This document shows, in pieces, positions 34,082 through 42,437 of a stretch of 64,000 nt of DNA. The stretch covers positions 1 to 64,000 of the forward strand of contig NZ_QEOO01000020.1 of NCBI RefSeq assembly GCF_003121585.1, given 5' to 3'. The DNA comes from Nocardioides speluncae. Its GTDB lineage: Bacteria > Actinomycetota > Actinomycetes > Propionibacteriales > Nocardioidaceae. Under the pieces are notes generated by a model, which was not told where the DNA came from, did no database searches, and was given only the letters and a program-made list of their open reading frames with translations. Position 1 is the first letter of the stretch, and the number at the start of each line of letters is the position of its first letter. The position numbers were made by a program, and so were the translations under genes.

Positions 34082-34720
34082 ATGCGCATCAGCCAGTTGA
34101 GCGAACGAGCCGGCCTGCCTGTTGGCACCGTGAAGTTCTATCTCCGCTCCGGCCTGCTGCCAGCGGGACGCGCGACGAGCGCGACCCAAGCCGAGTACGA
34201 CCAAGGCCACCTCGACCGGCTCCGGCTGGTCCGCGCGCTTCTTGAGGTCGGCGGCCTCTCGCATGCTGAGATCCAGCGCGTGCTCGACGCCATCGACCTG
34301 CCGACCGACTCGACGGGCGAAACGCTGGAGATGGTCAACGAGGCGACCGCCAAGCGATTCGACGGAGACAGCACCATCGACACCAGCGAGGCCGAACGGC
34401 TGGTCGAGGAGCTCGGCTGGCGGATCGGCGAGCCGTCGCCGCACCTCGCCGGCCTGGCCCGCGCTCTCAACGCCGCCGCCGGCCTCGGCCTGCCGCTGTC
34501 GACCGAGCGGCTCAAGGCGTACGGCGAGGCCGCGACCCACGTCGCCCGCAACGACTACCAGGCCGTGGTCAACACCGCCGAGGACAAGCAGCCGGTCGTC
34601 GCCGCGGCCAGCGCGATCCTCTTCGACGCGATCTTCTCCTCGCTGCGTGCGCTCGCCGCCGAGCACCACGCCGCTCTCGCGCAGTCGAACGTGCCGGCCC
34701 CGCGCCTCTCGCTGCCCTGA
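34082..34720 (+). CDS. MerR-family transcriptional regulator
   Basis: 212-residue regulator with N-terminal MerR winged helix: MRISQLSERAGLPVGTVKFYLRSGLLP, YDQGHLDRLRLVRALLEVGGLS and AEIQRVL. The C-terminal part (about 75-212) is helical and Ala-rich with no Cys pair for metal binding, so it probably senses an organic ligand or works as a dimer scaffold. AGGAGGG lies about 14 nt upstream of the ATG. It is divergent from cimA, with 169 bp to the leader peptide. Confidence 0.88.
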   Translation: MRISQLSERAGLPVGTVKFYLRSGLLPAGRATSATQAEYDQGHLDRLRLVRALLEVGGLSHAEIQRVLDAIDLPTDSTGETLEMVNEATAKRFDGDSTIDTSEAERLVEELGWRIGEPSPHLAGLARALNAAAGLGLPLSTERLKAYGEAATHVARNDYQAVVNTAEDKQPVVAAASAILFDAIFSSLRALAAEHHAALAQSNVPAPRLSLP

Positions 34721-34727
34721 CCGTCTG

Positions 34728-34812
34728 GGTGGTCGAGCAGCGAGCGCTAGCAACCGCAGCATCGAGGTCGCGGCCACGCGGCCGCGATGCTGGGGCCGTC
34801 GTCGAGACCACC
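34728..34812. repeat. GGTCTCGACGAC-type repeat, interrupted copy
   Basis: GGTGGTCGAGCAGCGAGCG at the left and GTCGTCGAGACCACC at the right are the edges of the same unit as the right half of 23127-23208. The middle is replaced by a GC palindrome (AGCATCG, GCGGCC / GGCCGC, CGATGCT). It separates the convergent MerR and kinase genes and overlaps neither. Confidence 0.75.
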
Positions 34813-34823
34813 GGCTGGCGCCG

Positions 34824-36611
34824 TCAGCGGCGCAGGAACGAGCCCTTGTTCAGCGGGCCGGTGTCGTCCGGCGACCAGTTGATGCCGTCGCGGGTCGCCA
34901 GGCCGAGCGCGAGTGCCAAGGCCAGAATCAGCGCCGTCGCCACCGCCCACGACGCGACCTGACCGCTGACCGGATCGACCACACGGTGTACCGGACCGCG
35001 GACCCGGGAGCCGCCCGGGCCCCACCAGGTGGCCGCCACGAACACGGCACCGGTCACCGCGAGCGCCCACGGCAGCGGTGCGGTCACGGCGTAGCAGAGC
35101 AGGCCGGCGGCGACCGCCAGCCCGCACGACCAGAACAGCAGGATCAGCGCACCTGGGATGGCCATCAGCGTCCACCACGGCAGCGACACCACCAGGCCCG
35201 CGTAGTCGTGCCACTTCGGCCCGCGGGCGCGACGCTTCACTCCCAGCCGGCCGAACGCGAGCGACCCGGCTCGCAGCAACCAAACGGCCAGCATCATCAG
35301 CGTGATCGCGGCGTACGGCGCCGCCGCGACCGCCCCAGCACCGACCGCGAGCCCGGCGCCCAGCAGCGCCCCTCGGCGCAGCCGGACCGTGGTCGGCACC
35401 GGCGGCGGTGGCGGGGGTGGGTACTGGTGGTGAGGCGGCGGTGGCAGCTGGCGCGGCGGCGGAGTCCGGTAGGGCTGGCGGGCCGGTGCAATCCCGGCCC
35501 GGGTGGGCAGGTCCGCAGCGAACGGCGGCGGCCCCTGGACCGCCGGCGGCCCGGTCCGGGACAGCGGCGCGACCGGGGTGACAGGTGCCACCGGCTCAAC
35601 CAGGGTCTGCTCGGCCGCGCTCCGGTCGACCAGCGTCGGCTCGGCCGCCGCCTGCTCGATCCAGGTGGGCTCGTGCCGGGTCGGTGCCTCAGCGTCCACC
35701 TCGGACTCGACGACGGTCGGTGCCTCGTCGATCGCCGCGGCGGCCGCGAGCGCCATCGGCACCGTCATCGGCGGCTCCGGGGTGCGCGGCTGCTTGCGCT
35801 CGGCGAGGGTGGTCAGCGCCTGGACGAGCGCTGCCAGCGGGGGCCGGCGGCCCGGCGACGGGTGCAGCGCGTCGTGGACGATGGCGCGGACCTCGTGGGG
35901 CAGGCCGTCGATGTCGTGCTCGCCACGGCGTACCCGGTCCATGATCGCGATCGACGGGCCGCGCCCGAACGGCGGCCGGCCGGTGCCGGCGAACGCGACC
36001 GTCGCAGCCCAGGAATGGACGTCGGAGGCGGGCGAGGCGTTGTGGCCCTGCAGGATCTCGGGCGCCAGGTAGCCCGGCGTACCCAACAGCCAGCCGGTGT
36101 GGGTGAGCCGCGGGTCGTCGGCGACCCGGGCCAGGCCGAAGTCGATCAGGATCGGGGTCCGGCCCTCGAGCAGCACGTTGGACGGCTTCACGTCGCGGTG
36201 CAGTACGCCGACGGCGTGCACCTCGCGCAGCGCCTCGGCCAGACAGAGCGCGAACCACGCCAGGTCGGGTCCGGCGATCGGGGTCTCGTCGCGGATGTGC
36301 TCGTGGAGGGAGAGGCCGGGGACGTAGCGAGTGGCGACGTACGGGATCTCGCCCCACGGGTCGGCGTCGACGATCGCGGCCACCCGGTGCGACTGGATCC
36401 GGCGCAGCGAGCTGACCTCGCGGGCGAGCCGGGCTCTGGCCTCGTCGTCGCCGACGATGTGTGGGCGCAGGACCTTGAGTGCCACTCGGTCGCCGCCCGG
36501 CTTCTGCGCGAGGTGCACCACCCCCATGCCGCCCTCACCGATCCGGCTGAGGAGGGTGTACTCCCCGACCCGAATCTCCGAGGGCGGCAGGTGCCGCGAA
36601 GATGTCGTCAC
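34824..36611 (-). CDS. Membrane-bound Ser/Thr protein kinase (Hanks type)
   Basis: 595 residues. Kinase domain about 17-275: P-loop IGEGGMGVV, catalytic Lys in VALKVL, HRDVKPSNVL, DFGLARV and APEILQGHNASPASDVHSW. The linker (about 290-400) is Pro-rich (PPPPRQLPPPPHHQ, PPPPPPPVP) with repeated TLVD/TLVE motifs. The C-terminal 190 residues hold about five membrane segments and end in the cytoplasm or outside with GINWSPDDTGPLNKG. No PASTA domains, so not a PknB-type muropeptide sensor. It follows the Pro-rich membrane protein gene (36658), 46 bp away, a possible substrate. Confidence 0.9.
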   Translation of the reverse strand: MTTSSRHLPPSEIRVGEYTLLSRIGEGGMGVVHLAQKPGGDRVALKVLRPHIVGDDEARARLAREVSSLRRIQSHRVAAIVDADPWGEIPYVATRYVPGLSLHEHIRDETPIAGPDLAWFALCLAEALREVHAVGVLHRDVKPSNVLLEGRTPILIDFGLARVADDPRLTHTGWLLGTPGYLAPEILQGHNASPASDVHSWAATVAFAGTGRPPFGRGPSIAIMDRVRRGEHDIDGLPHEVRAIVHDALHPSPGRRPPLAALVQALTTLAERKQPRTPEPPMTVPMALAAAAAIDEAPTVVESEVDAEAPTRHEPTWIEQAAAEPTLVDRSAAEQTLVEPVAPVTPVAPLSRTGPPAVQGPPPFAADLPTRAGIAPARQPYRTPPPRQLPPPPHHQYPPPPPPPVPTTVRLRRGALLGAGLAVGAGAVAAAPYAAITLMMLAVWLLRAGSLAFGRLGVKRRARGPKWHDYAGLVVSLPWWTLMAIPGALILLFWSCGLAVAAGLLCYAVTAPLPWALAVTGAVFVAATWWGPGGSRVRGPVHRVVDPVSGQVASWAVATALILALALALGLATRDGINWSPDDTGPLNKGSFLRR

Positions 36612-36657
36612 GCAGTGAGATTACCTGCGCGCCGGTCGCACCTCAGGCCACCGCGGC

Positions 36658-38283
36658 CTACTGCGGGAACCCGACGTCGAAGGACTCCGCGGGGAAGTTC
36701 GCGAACCGCTTGTTGACGTCCAGGCCCGTGATCGTCGCCTTCACCGCCGCCGAGATCGTGACCTGGTCGGTGTCGGCCGGCACCTCGATCACCGCGACGA
36801 GGTCGTCGATGCCGTCGCCGGGCCGCACCTGGGCCTTCCCCAGCGACCGCTTGCCGACCGCCGCCTGCCAGGTGTGCAGCTCCTTGGTGAGGGAGGCGAA
36901 CAGCCAGTCGGCCTTGATCCCCCACGTGTAGTGGACCACCAGCCACGCCTTGCCCTCGTCGGCCCAGCCCTGGTTGCCGAGCTCCTCCGGGACGTACGGC
37001 ACCAGCTCGACCGCGTCGACGTCGACGGTCACGTTCATCCGGTGCGGCGTGTCGTGGGTGTCGGTGAACGGCTGCGGCTGGAAGCGCAGCGACTTGGCGA
37101 CGTCCTGGCGGGTCACCTTGCGGTAGTAGGTGTCGGCGACCGCGTCCGGACGGCGCTCGCCGGTGGTCAGGTCGACCTGCTGGTCGTGGCCGGCGCTGGA
37201 CACGGCCAGGGCCGTCTCCGGGTCGTCGGCAGGCACCGATACCAGCAGCTGCGGCGGCGTACCCGGCTCGACACCGGCTTCCGACGGGTTGGAGAGATCG
37301 ATGATCTGCTTGACCTGGCCGCCCGACTCGAGCGAGAGCGTGACCGGCGGCGGCGTCGACTCGACGTCCTGGGACTCGGTGAACTCGTAGGACACCACGC
37401 GGAACTCCTCGCCCTCGGCCGGCGCGAACGCCTCCAGCGAGCCGTCCTCACCCTCGACCGTGTACGTCGCGGTGGACGCCACGCTCGACACCGTGAGCGT
37501 GCCGCCGGGCGTGATCACGATGCCCGCGTCACCGGGCTCCGTCTGGTCGGTCAGCTCCAGGCCGGCCGGCGCTTGGGGCAGCGCCGTACCGGCTTCCGCG
37601 GCGGGCAGCGGCGGCGCCTCGACGTCGTCCAGTGCCTCGGCCGCCTCGTCGCCGTCGGCGTTGACCAGCTGTCCATCCGGGCGGACGACGCCGGCCTCGG
37701 TGAACGCCAGCCCGGCCGCCTCCTGATCGCCGTCGCTCTCCTCGACCGTGAACGTCCCGACGTCCCAGACCTGGCCGTCGCCGGCGCTGATCCGGCGGGC
37801 GCCGCCACAGGCGATCTGGCCGGTGATCAGGTCGTCGTCGTCGAGCACGAAGAAGCAGCCCGCGCCGTCGGCGATCTTCACACCGTCGGTCGGCAGGCTG
37901 GAGCGCCAGTCGCGCTCCGCGGCGCGCAGGAACTCCTCGGCGTTCACGATCTTGCCGTCGTCGTTCTCGATCGCCGGGCCACCGCCGCTGCTGACCGCGA
38001 ACAGCAGACCGAGCAGCAGCCCAAGCACCGCCACGCCGCCGATGATCGCGAGCCAGGCCTTGCGGGGCACGCGGTCGCCGGACCGTTGCGGGGGTGTGCC
38101 ATGCGGGGGCGGGCCTTGTGGAGCGCCCGGAGGAGGTCCCTGCGGCGGAACGCCGGGTCCCCCGGGCGCCGGGCGGTACTGCGTGGACTCCGGTGGCTGC
38201 CAGCCTCCCGGCTGACCCTGTGCACCCGGCGGGCCGTAGGGACCCTGGGTGCGATCGGACGAAGGGTCAGAGTTGGGCGTCAT
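36658..38283 (-). CDS. Membrane-anchored protein with Pro-rich head and large extracellular domain
   Basis: 541 residues. Residues 1-70 are Pro/Gly/Gln-rich (YGPPGAQGQPGG, PPQGPPPGAPQGPPP). A membrane segment lies at about 76-97 (AWLAIIGGVAVLGLLLGLLFAV), and the remainder is extracellular, with two copies of a beta-rich domain and a Cys pair (GAGCFFV, QIACGG). The layout repeats that of 31061-32176. It ends 46 bp from the kinase start and is co-oriented. Function unknown; head phosphorylation by the kinase is a testable guess. Confidence 0.75.
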   Translation of the reverse strand: MTPNSDPSSDRTQGPYGPPGAQGQPGGWQPPESTQYRPAPGGPGVPPQGPPPGAPQGPPPHGTPPQRSGDRVPRKAWLAIIGGVAVLGLLLGLLFAVSSGGGPAIENDDGKIVNAEEFLRAAERDWRSSLPTDGVKIADGAGCFFVLDDDDLITGQIACGGARRISAGDGQVWDVGTFTVEESDGDQEAAGLAFTEAGVVRPDGQLVNADGDEAAEALDDVEAPPLPAAEAGTALPQAPAGLELTDQTEPGDAGIVITPGGTLTVSSVASTATYTVEGEDGSLEAFAPAEGEEFRVVSYEFTESQDVESTPPPVTLSLESGGQVKQIIDLSNPSEAGVEPGTPPQLLVSVPADDPETALAVSSAGHDQQVDLTTGERRPDAVADTYYRKVTRQDVAKSLRFQPQPFTDTHDTPHRMNVTVDVDAVELVPYVPEELGNQGWADEGKAWLVVHYTWGIKADWLFASLTKELHTWQAAVGKRSLGKAQVRPGDGIDDLVAVIEVPADTDQVTISAAVKATITGLDVNKRFANFPAESFDVGFPQ

Positions 38284-38396
38284 CGACTACTCCCCGAGAA
38301 CTGGCTGGCTTGGGCGAACGTAAAGACCCTAGCGGTCCCGCCGAAGAGGTCGGCATCAGTTCGAAGGATGCCTAATCGTGGGTCGGGTTGCCCCGA

Positions 38397-39470
38397 TCAG
38401 ACCACGCGATGCATCCAGCCGAAGGCGTCGTCGGCCCGGCCGTACTGGATGTCGACCAGGGCCTGGCGCACCTTCATCGTCAGCTCGTCGCTGGCCGGCG
38501 CGGGCGCCTCGCCGCCATCCCACTTGAGGCTGCCGACCGGGGTGACCACGGCCGCCGTACCGCAGGCGAAGATCTCGGTGATCGCGCCGCTGGTGACGCC
38601 GTCGCGCCACTCGTCGATCGAGAACCGCCGCTCCTCGACCTGGTGGCCGAACTTGCCGAGCAGCTCGATGATCGAGGAGCGGGTGATGCCTTCGAGGATG
38701 GTGCCGGTCTCGGGGGTGACGATCCGGCCGTCGTCGTACACGAAGTAGAGGTTCATGCCGCCGAGCTCTTCGACGTATGTGAGCTCCTGCGCGTCAAGGA
38801 AGACCACCTGGTCGCAGCCCTGCGCGATCGCCTCCTGCTGGGCGACGAGTGAGCTGGCGTAGTTGCCGCCTGTCTTGGCCGCACCCATGCCGCCGCGGCC
38901 GGCGCGGGTGTACTCGGTGGTGAGCCAGAGCGTGACCGGCTTGATGCCGCCCTTGAAGTAGGCGCCGGCGGGTGACGCGATCACCATGAACGTCACGTGC
39001 TGGGCCGGCCGCACGCCGAGGAACGCCTCGGTCGCGATCATCATCGGCCGGATGTACAGGCTCTTCTCGCCCTCGGACTCCGGCACCCAGCGCTGGTCGA
39101 CCTTGACCAGCTCGTCAACCGCGGCGACGAAGTCGTCGACCGGCAGCTCCGGGAACGCCAGCCGGTGGGACGAACGCTGCATCCGCTTGGCGTTCTCCTC
39201 CGGTCGGAAGGTCCACACCGAGCCGTCGTCGCGCCGGTAGGCCTTCATCCCCTCGAAGGTCTCCTGCGCGTAGTGCAGTACGGCGGTCGCCGGGTCCATC
39301 GCGAGCGGGCCGTACGGCGTGATCCGGGCTTTGTGCCAGCCCTCGTCGGGCGTCCACTCGACGGTGAACATGTGGTCGGTCATGTGCACCCCGAAGCCGG
39401 GGTTGGCGAGGATCTCCGCGAGGCGGGCGTCGTCGACCTGCGACGTCGAGGGGGTGGTGCTGATCTGCAT
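38397..39470 (-). CDS. ilvE: Branched-chain amino acid aminotransferase
   Basis: 357-residue class IV PLP enzyme, last step of Ile/Val/Leu synthesis. Family marks: LHYAQETFEGMKAYR, FRPEENAKRM, GMGAAKTGGNYASSL (PLP Lys near residue 200), DAQELTYVEELGGMNLYFV and EIFACGTAAVVTPVG. ATG 39470 is used; a GTG three codons upstream is possible. It is downstream of leuB on the same strand, separated by a 147-bp region with stacked hairpins that may regulate read-through. Confidence 0.95.
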   Translation of the reverse strand: MQISTTPSTSQVDDARLAEILANPGFGVHMTDHMFTVEWTPDEGWHKARITPYGPLAMDPATAVLHYAQETFEGMKAYRRDDGSVWTFRPEENAKRMQRSSHRLAFPELPVDDFVAAVDELVKVDQRWVPESEGEKSLYIRPMMIATEAFLGVRPAQHVTFMVIASPAGAYFKGGIKPVTLWLTTEYTRAGRGGMGAAKTGGNYASSLVAQQEAIAQGCDQVVFLDAQELTYVEELGGMNLYFVYDDGRIVTPETGTILEGITRSSIIELLGKFGHQVEERRFSIDEWRDGVTSGAITEIFACGTAAVVTPVGSLKWDGGEAPAPASDELTMKVRQALVDIQYGRADDAFGWMHRVV

Positions 39471-39531
39471 GAGGGTCACGGTATCCGACCTCTAGTCGAG
39501 CGGGAATTGGACGGCAGCAGAGCCCGGGGTT

Positions 39532-39606
39532 GTCAGGCATTTCCTGACGTTGTGGGCCGTTGCAACGCCCGACAACGTCAGGAATCCCCGGCCGACCGGG
39601 GATTCC
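39532..39606 (-). promoter_or_regulatory. Stacked hairpins between leuB and ilvE
   Basis: Two strong stems abut: CCTGACGTTGT with ACAACGTCAGG (39543-39582) and GGAATCCCCGG with CCGGGGATTCC (39581-39606). A third option, GTCAGG-N5-CCTGAC (39532-39548), would compete with the first stem. No T run follows, so this may be a terminator, a processing site or a repeat; the competing stems permit a switch. Confidence 0.55.
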
Positions 39607-39616
39607 GCCACCCGGC

Positions 39617-40702
39617 TCAGGCCAGCAGCGCGGCGATCGCGTCGCCTACCTCCGGCGTGCGGCGTACGGCGCCGGGCTGGCGGTCGGCGAGGTCGGCGAT
39701 CACGGCCTCCTCGACAGCAGTCGCGGCGTCGGCGTAGCCGAGGTGGTCGAGCAGCAGCGAGGTGGAGAGGATCGCGGCGGTCGGGTCGGCCTTCAGCTGG
39801 CCGGCGATGTCGGGGGCCGAGCCGTGGACGGGCTCGAACATCGAGGGCGCGGTCCGGTCCGGGTTGATGTTGCCGGAGGCGGCGAGGCCGATGCCGCCGG
39901 TGATGGCGGCGGCGAGGTCGGTGACGATGTCGCCGAACAGGTTGTCGGTGACGATCACGTCGAACCGCGCCGGGTCGGTCGCGAGGAAGATCATCGCGGC
40001 GTCGACGTGCAGGTAGTCGACCGTCACGTCCGGGAACTCGGCGCCGACCTCGCGCACCAGCCGCGACCAGACCGCGCCGGCGTGCACCAGCACGTTGGTC
40101 TTGTGGACGAGCGTGAGCTTGCGCCGGGGCCGGCGCCGAGCGCGGGCGAAGGCGTCACGGACCACCCGCTCCACGCCGTACGCCGTGTTGACCGAGACCT
40201 CGGTCGCGACCTCGGCCGGGGTGCCGACGCGGAGTGCGCCGCCGTTGCCGGTGTAGGGGCCCTCTGTCCCCTCGCGGACCACGACAAAGTCCACCTCGCC
40301 AGGCGAGGCGAGCGGCGACGGTACTCCGGGGAACAGCCGCGACGGGCGCAGGTTGACGTAGTGGTCGAGCTCGAACCGCAGCCGCAGCAGCAGGCCGCGC
40401 TCAAGAAGGCCGGCCGGCAGGTTCGGGTCGCCGGGCTTGCCGCCGACCGCGCCGAGCAGGATCGCGTCGTGGCCGCGGATCTCGTCGAGGACCGAGTCGG
40501 GCAGTACCTCGCCGGTGGCCAGGTAGCGCTCGGCGCCCAGGTCGTAGCGGGTCTGCTCGAACTTCACCCCGTCCGGCGCGGCGACCTCGAGCACCTTGAG
40601 TGCCTCGGCGGTCACCTCCGGCCCGATGCCGTCACCCGGGATGACCGCGAGCTTGACCACCCCGGACTGGACCGCGGCGTCCCCCGCTGCTGCGTTGCTC
40701 AT
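39617..40702 (-). CDS. leuB: 3-Isopropylmalate dehydrogenase
   Basis: 361-residue NAD-dependent dehydrogenase of leucine synthesis (and, with citramalate-derived substrate, isoleucine synthesis). Marks: [30 protein letters not shown] (substrate Arg pair), [19 protein letters not shown] (catalytic Lys), [20 protein letters not shown] (metal Asp) and the NAD region [13 protein letters not shown]. It is 11 bp downstream of a small gene of unknown role. Confidence 0.96.
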   Translation of the reverse strand: MSNAAAGDAAVQSGVVKLAVIPGDGIGPEVTAEALKVLEVAAPDGVKFEQTRYDLGAERYLATGEVLPDSVLDEIRGHDAILLGAVGGKPGDPNLPAGLLERGLLLRLRFELDHYVNLRPSRLFPGVPSPLASPGEVDFVVVREGTEGPYTGNGGALRVGTPAEVATEVSVNTAYGVERVVRDAFARARRRPRRKLTLVHKTNVLVHAGAVWSRLVREVGAEFPDVTVDYLHVDAAMIFLATDPARFDVIVTDNLFGDIVTDLAAAITGGIGLAASGNINPDRTAPSMFEPVHGSAPDIAGQLKADPTAAILSTSLLLDHLGYADAATAVEEAVIADLADRQPGAVRRTPEVGDAIAALLA

Positions 40703-40713
40703 AGTCGAAGAAC

Positions 40714-40839
40714 CTAGTTGTCGTCGGGGCGCTCGCCGCCGTTGTCTCGCAGGTCAAGCGCCTGCTGGACGGCCTCGCGGCTGCGCGGGTCACTCGGGTC
40801 GTTGCTGGTGGGTCCCCACTCGGGGTACATGTCGTACAT
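40714..40839 (-). CDS. Small acidic protein upstream of leuB
   Basis: 41-residue protein [20 protein letters not shown] and on to [11 protein letters not shown] 40839 is preceded by AGGAG at 7-nt spacing, and the gene is 11 bp from leuB in the same direction, so it is likely translated. The sequence is hydrophilic without signal or membrane segment. I recall similar short proteins in actinobacterial genomes but no function. Confidence 0.65.
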   Translation of the reverse strand: MYDMYPEWGPTSNDPSDPRSREAVQQALDLRDNGGERPDDN

Positions 40840-41303
40840 CGGATTCTCCTGAGGAAGTTGTGGTGGTGTCAGCGGGTGGAGTGCCCCGCAGCGGGCCTGC
40901 CGTCGACGACGCGAACTCACGGATCGCATGAGGTGTCGGCAACGAGGCCGGAAGTGGCGGATTACGCGTGGATTTCGGCTGCGCACCCGCCGCGGGGCGC
41001 TGATCGAGCAGTCCTGATCAACTGAGTCGAAGGCCGTCCACGCCGAACACCGCGACGAGGTGGCCTTCTGTCAGGCCTCGCCGCGGCGGTCGATGAGTAC
41101 GAACACGCTCCGCATGGTGCGACCACCGTACGACGGTCCGACTTGTCGCGTCCGGGGGTTGAACAAACTGTTCAGGATGCGAGACGGACTGGGCAGAAAT
41201 ACCCATCCGCCACGCGCGGCGAAATGCATGGTCCGCCCGACGCGGAGCGGGCCTCCGGGTTCCTAGCGTCGAAGCACGTTCTCGACGACACCGGAGGCAG
41301 ACC
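40840..41303. other. Intergenic region with an operator-like palindrome, no gene supported
   Basis: 464 bp between divergent small gene and monooxygenase. No frame with a ribosome site or protein-like composition was found on either strand. It carries the perfect dyad at 41160-41174 and a possible ribosome site GACACCGGAGG just before the 41304 start. Confidence 0.6.
41160..41174. promoter_or_regulatory. Dyad TGAACA-AAC-TGTTCA upstream of the monooxygenase
   Basis: A perfect 6-bp inverted repeat with 3-bp spacer, about 130 bp upstream of the flavin monooxygenase start. The half-site form fits TetR- or LuxR-type dimers. The binding protein is unknown. Confidence 0.45.
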
Positions 41304-42422
41304 ATGAACACGACCCCATACGAGACCCGACACGAGACCATCGACACCGTCATCGTCGGCGCCGGCCAGGCCGGCCTGGCAACGGCGTACCACCTGGGCC
41401 GGTGCGGCCATGAATGCGTGGTGCTGGACCGCAGCCCACGGGTCGGCGACAACTGGCGCCAGCAGTGGGACAGCCTGCGGCTCTACTCCCCCACCAGGTA
41501 CGACGGCCTGCCGGGCCTGCGCTTCCCCGGCCGGCCGTGGTCGTACCCGGGTAAGGAGGACGTCGCGGCGTACCTCGAGAGCTACGCCAAGCACCATGAC
41601 CTGCCGGTGCGGATGGGCACCTGGGTCAGGCGGATCGAGCGCGACGGCGAGCGGTTCACCGTCACCACCGACACGGGCACGATCTCGTGCGCCAACGTCG
41701 TGATCGCGACCGGAACCTTCGGCCGGACCCCGAGCATCCCGGACTTCGCCGCCGACCTGGATCCGTCGATCCTGCAGCTGCACTCCAGTGAGTACCGGCG
41801 GCCCGGCCAGCTCGGCCCCGGGCCGGTCCTGGTGGTCGGTGCCTCGCACTCCGGGACCGACATCGCCTACGAGCTGGCCGAGCACCACGAGACCACGCTG
41901 GCCGGTCGCGACTGCGGCCAGATCCCGTTCCGCCTGGAGTCGGCACGAATGCGACTGGTCTTCCCGGTGCTGATCTTCGCCTGGCGGCACGTCCTCACCC
42001 GGCGGACCCCGATCGGCCGCAAGGTGATGCCCGAGATCCGCTTCCACGGCGGTCCGATGCTGCGGGTCAAGCGGTCCGACCTGGAGGCACGCCACGTCCG
42101 CCGCCTGACCGAGCGTGTCGAGGGCGTCCGCGACGGCCGTCCGGTCCTCAGCGACGGCACCGTCGTCGACTGCGCCACCGTGGTCTGGGCGACCGGGTTC
42201 CAGCAGGTGTTCGACTGGCTGGACCTGCCGGTCATCGGTGCGGACGGCTGGCCGCAGGAGTACCGCGGCGTCTCACCCGACGTCCCCGGCCTGTTCTTCT
42301 GCGGGCTCTCCTTCCAGTACGCGTTCTCCTCGATGGTGCTCCCGGGCGTCGGTCGCGACGCGGCGTACGTCGCCAAGCAGATCTCCTCGCGATCGCGTAA
42401 CACGGTCCTGCAGGCGGCGTAG
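41304..42422 (+). CDS. Flavin-containing monooxygenase (FMO-like)
   Basis: 372-residue FAD/NADPH enzyme. FAD-binding GAGQAGLATA (about residue 17), FMO-type DNWRQQWDSLRLYSP, a second Rossmann motif VGASHSGTDIA (about 180) and the terminal ATGFQQVFDWLDLP. It hydroxylates soft nucleophiles (S, N) or acts as a Baeyer-Villiger oxygenase. Followed after 7-16 bp by a LuxR regulator gene in the same direction. Confidence 0.88.
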   Translation: MNTTPYETRHETIDTVIVGAGQAGLATAYHLGRCGHECVVLDRSPRVGDNWRQQWDSLRLYSPTRYDGLPGLRFPGRPWSYPGKEDVAAYLESYAKHHDLPVRMGTWVRRIERDGERFTVTTDTGTISCANVVIATGTFGRTPSIPDFAADLDPSILQLHSSEYRRPGQLGPGPVLVVGASHSGTDIAYELAEHHETTLAGRDCGQIPFRLESARMRLVFPVLIFAWRHVLTRRTPIGRKVMPEIRFHGGPMLRVKRSDLEARHVRRLTERVEGVRDGRPVLSDGTVVDCATVVWATGFQQVFDWLDLPVIGADGWPQEYRGVSPDVPGLFFCGLSFQYAFSSMVLPGVGRDAAYVAKQISSRSRNTVLQAA

Positions 42423-42437
42423 CCTGCTGTGGTGGGG

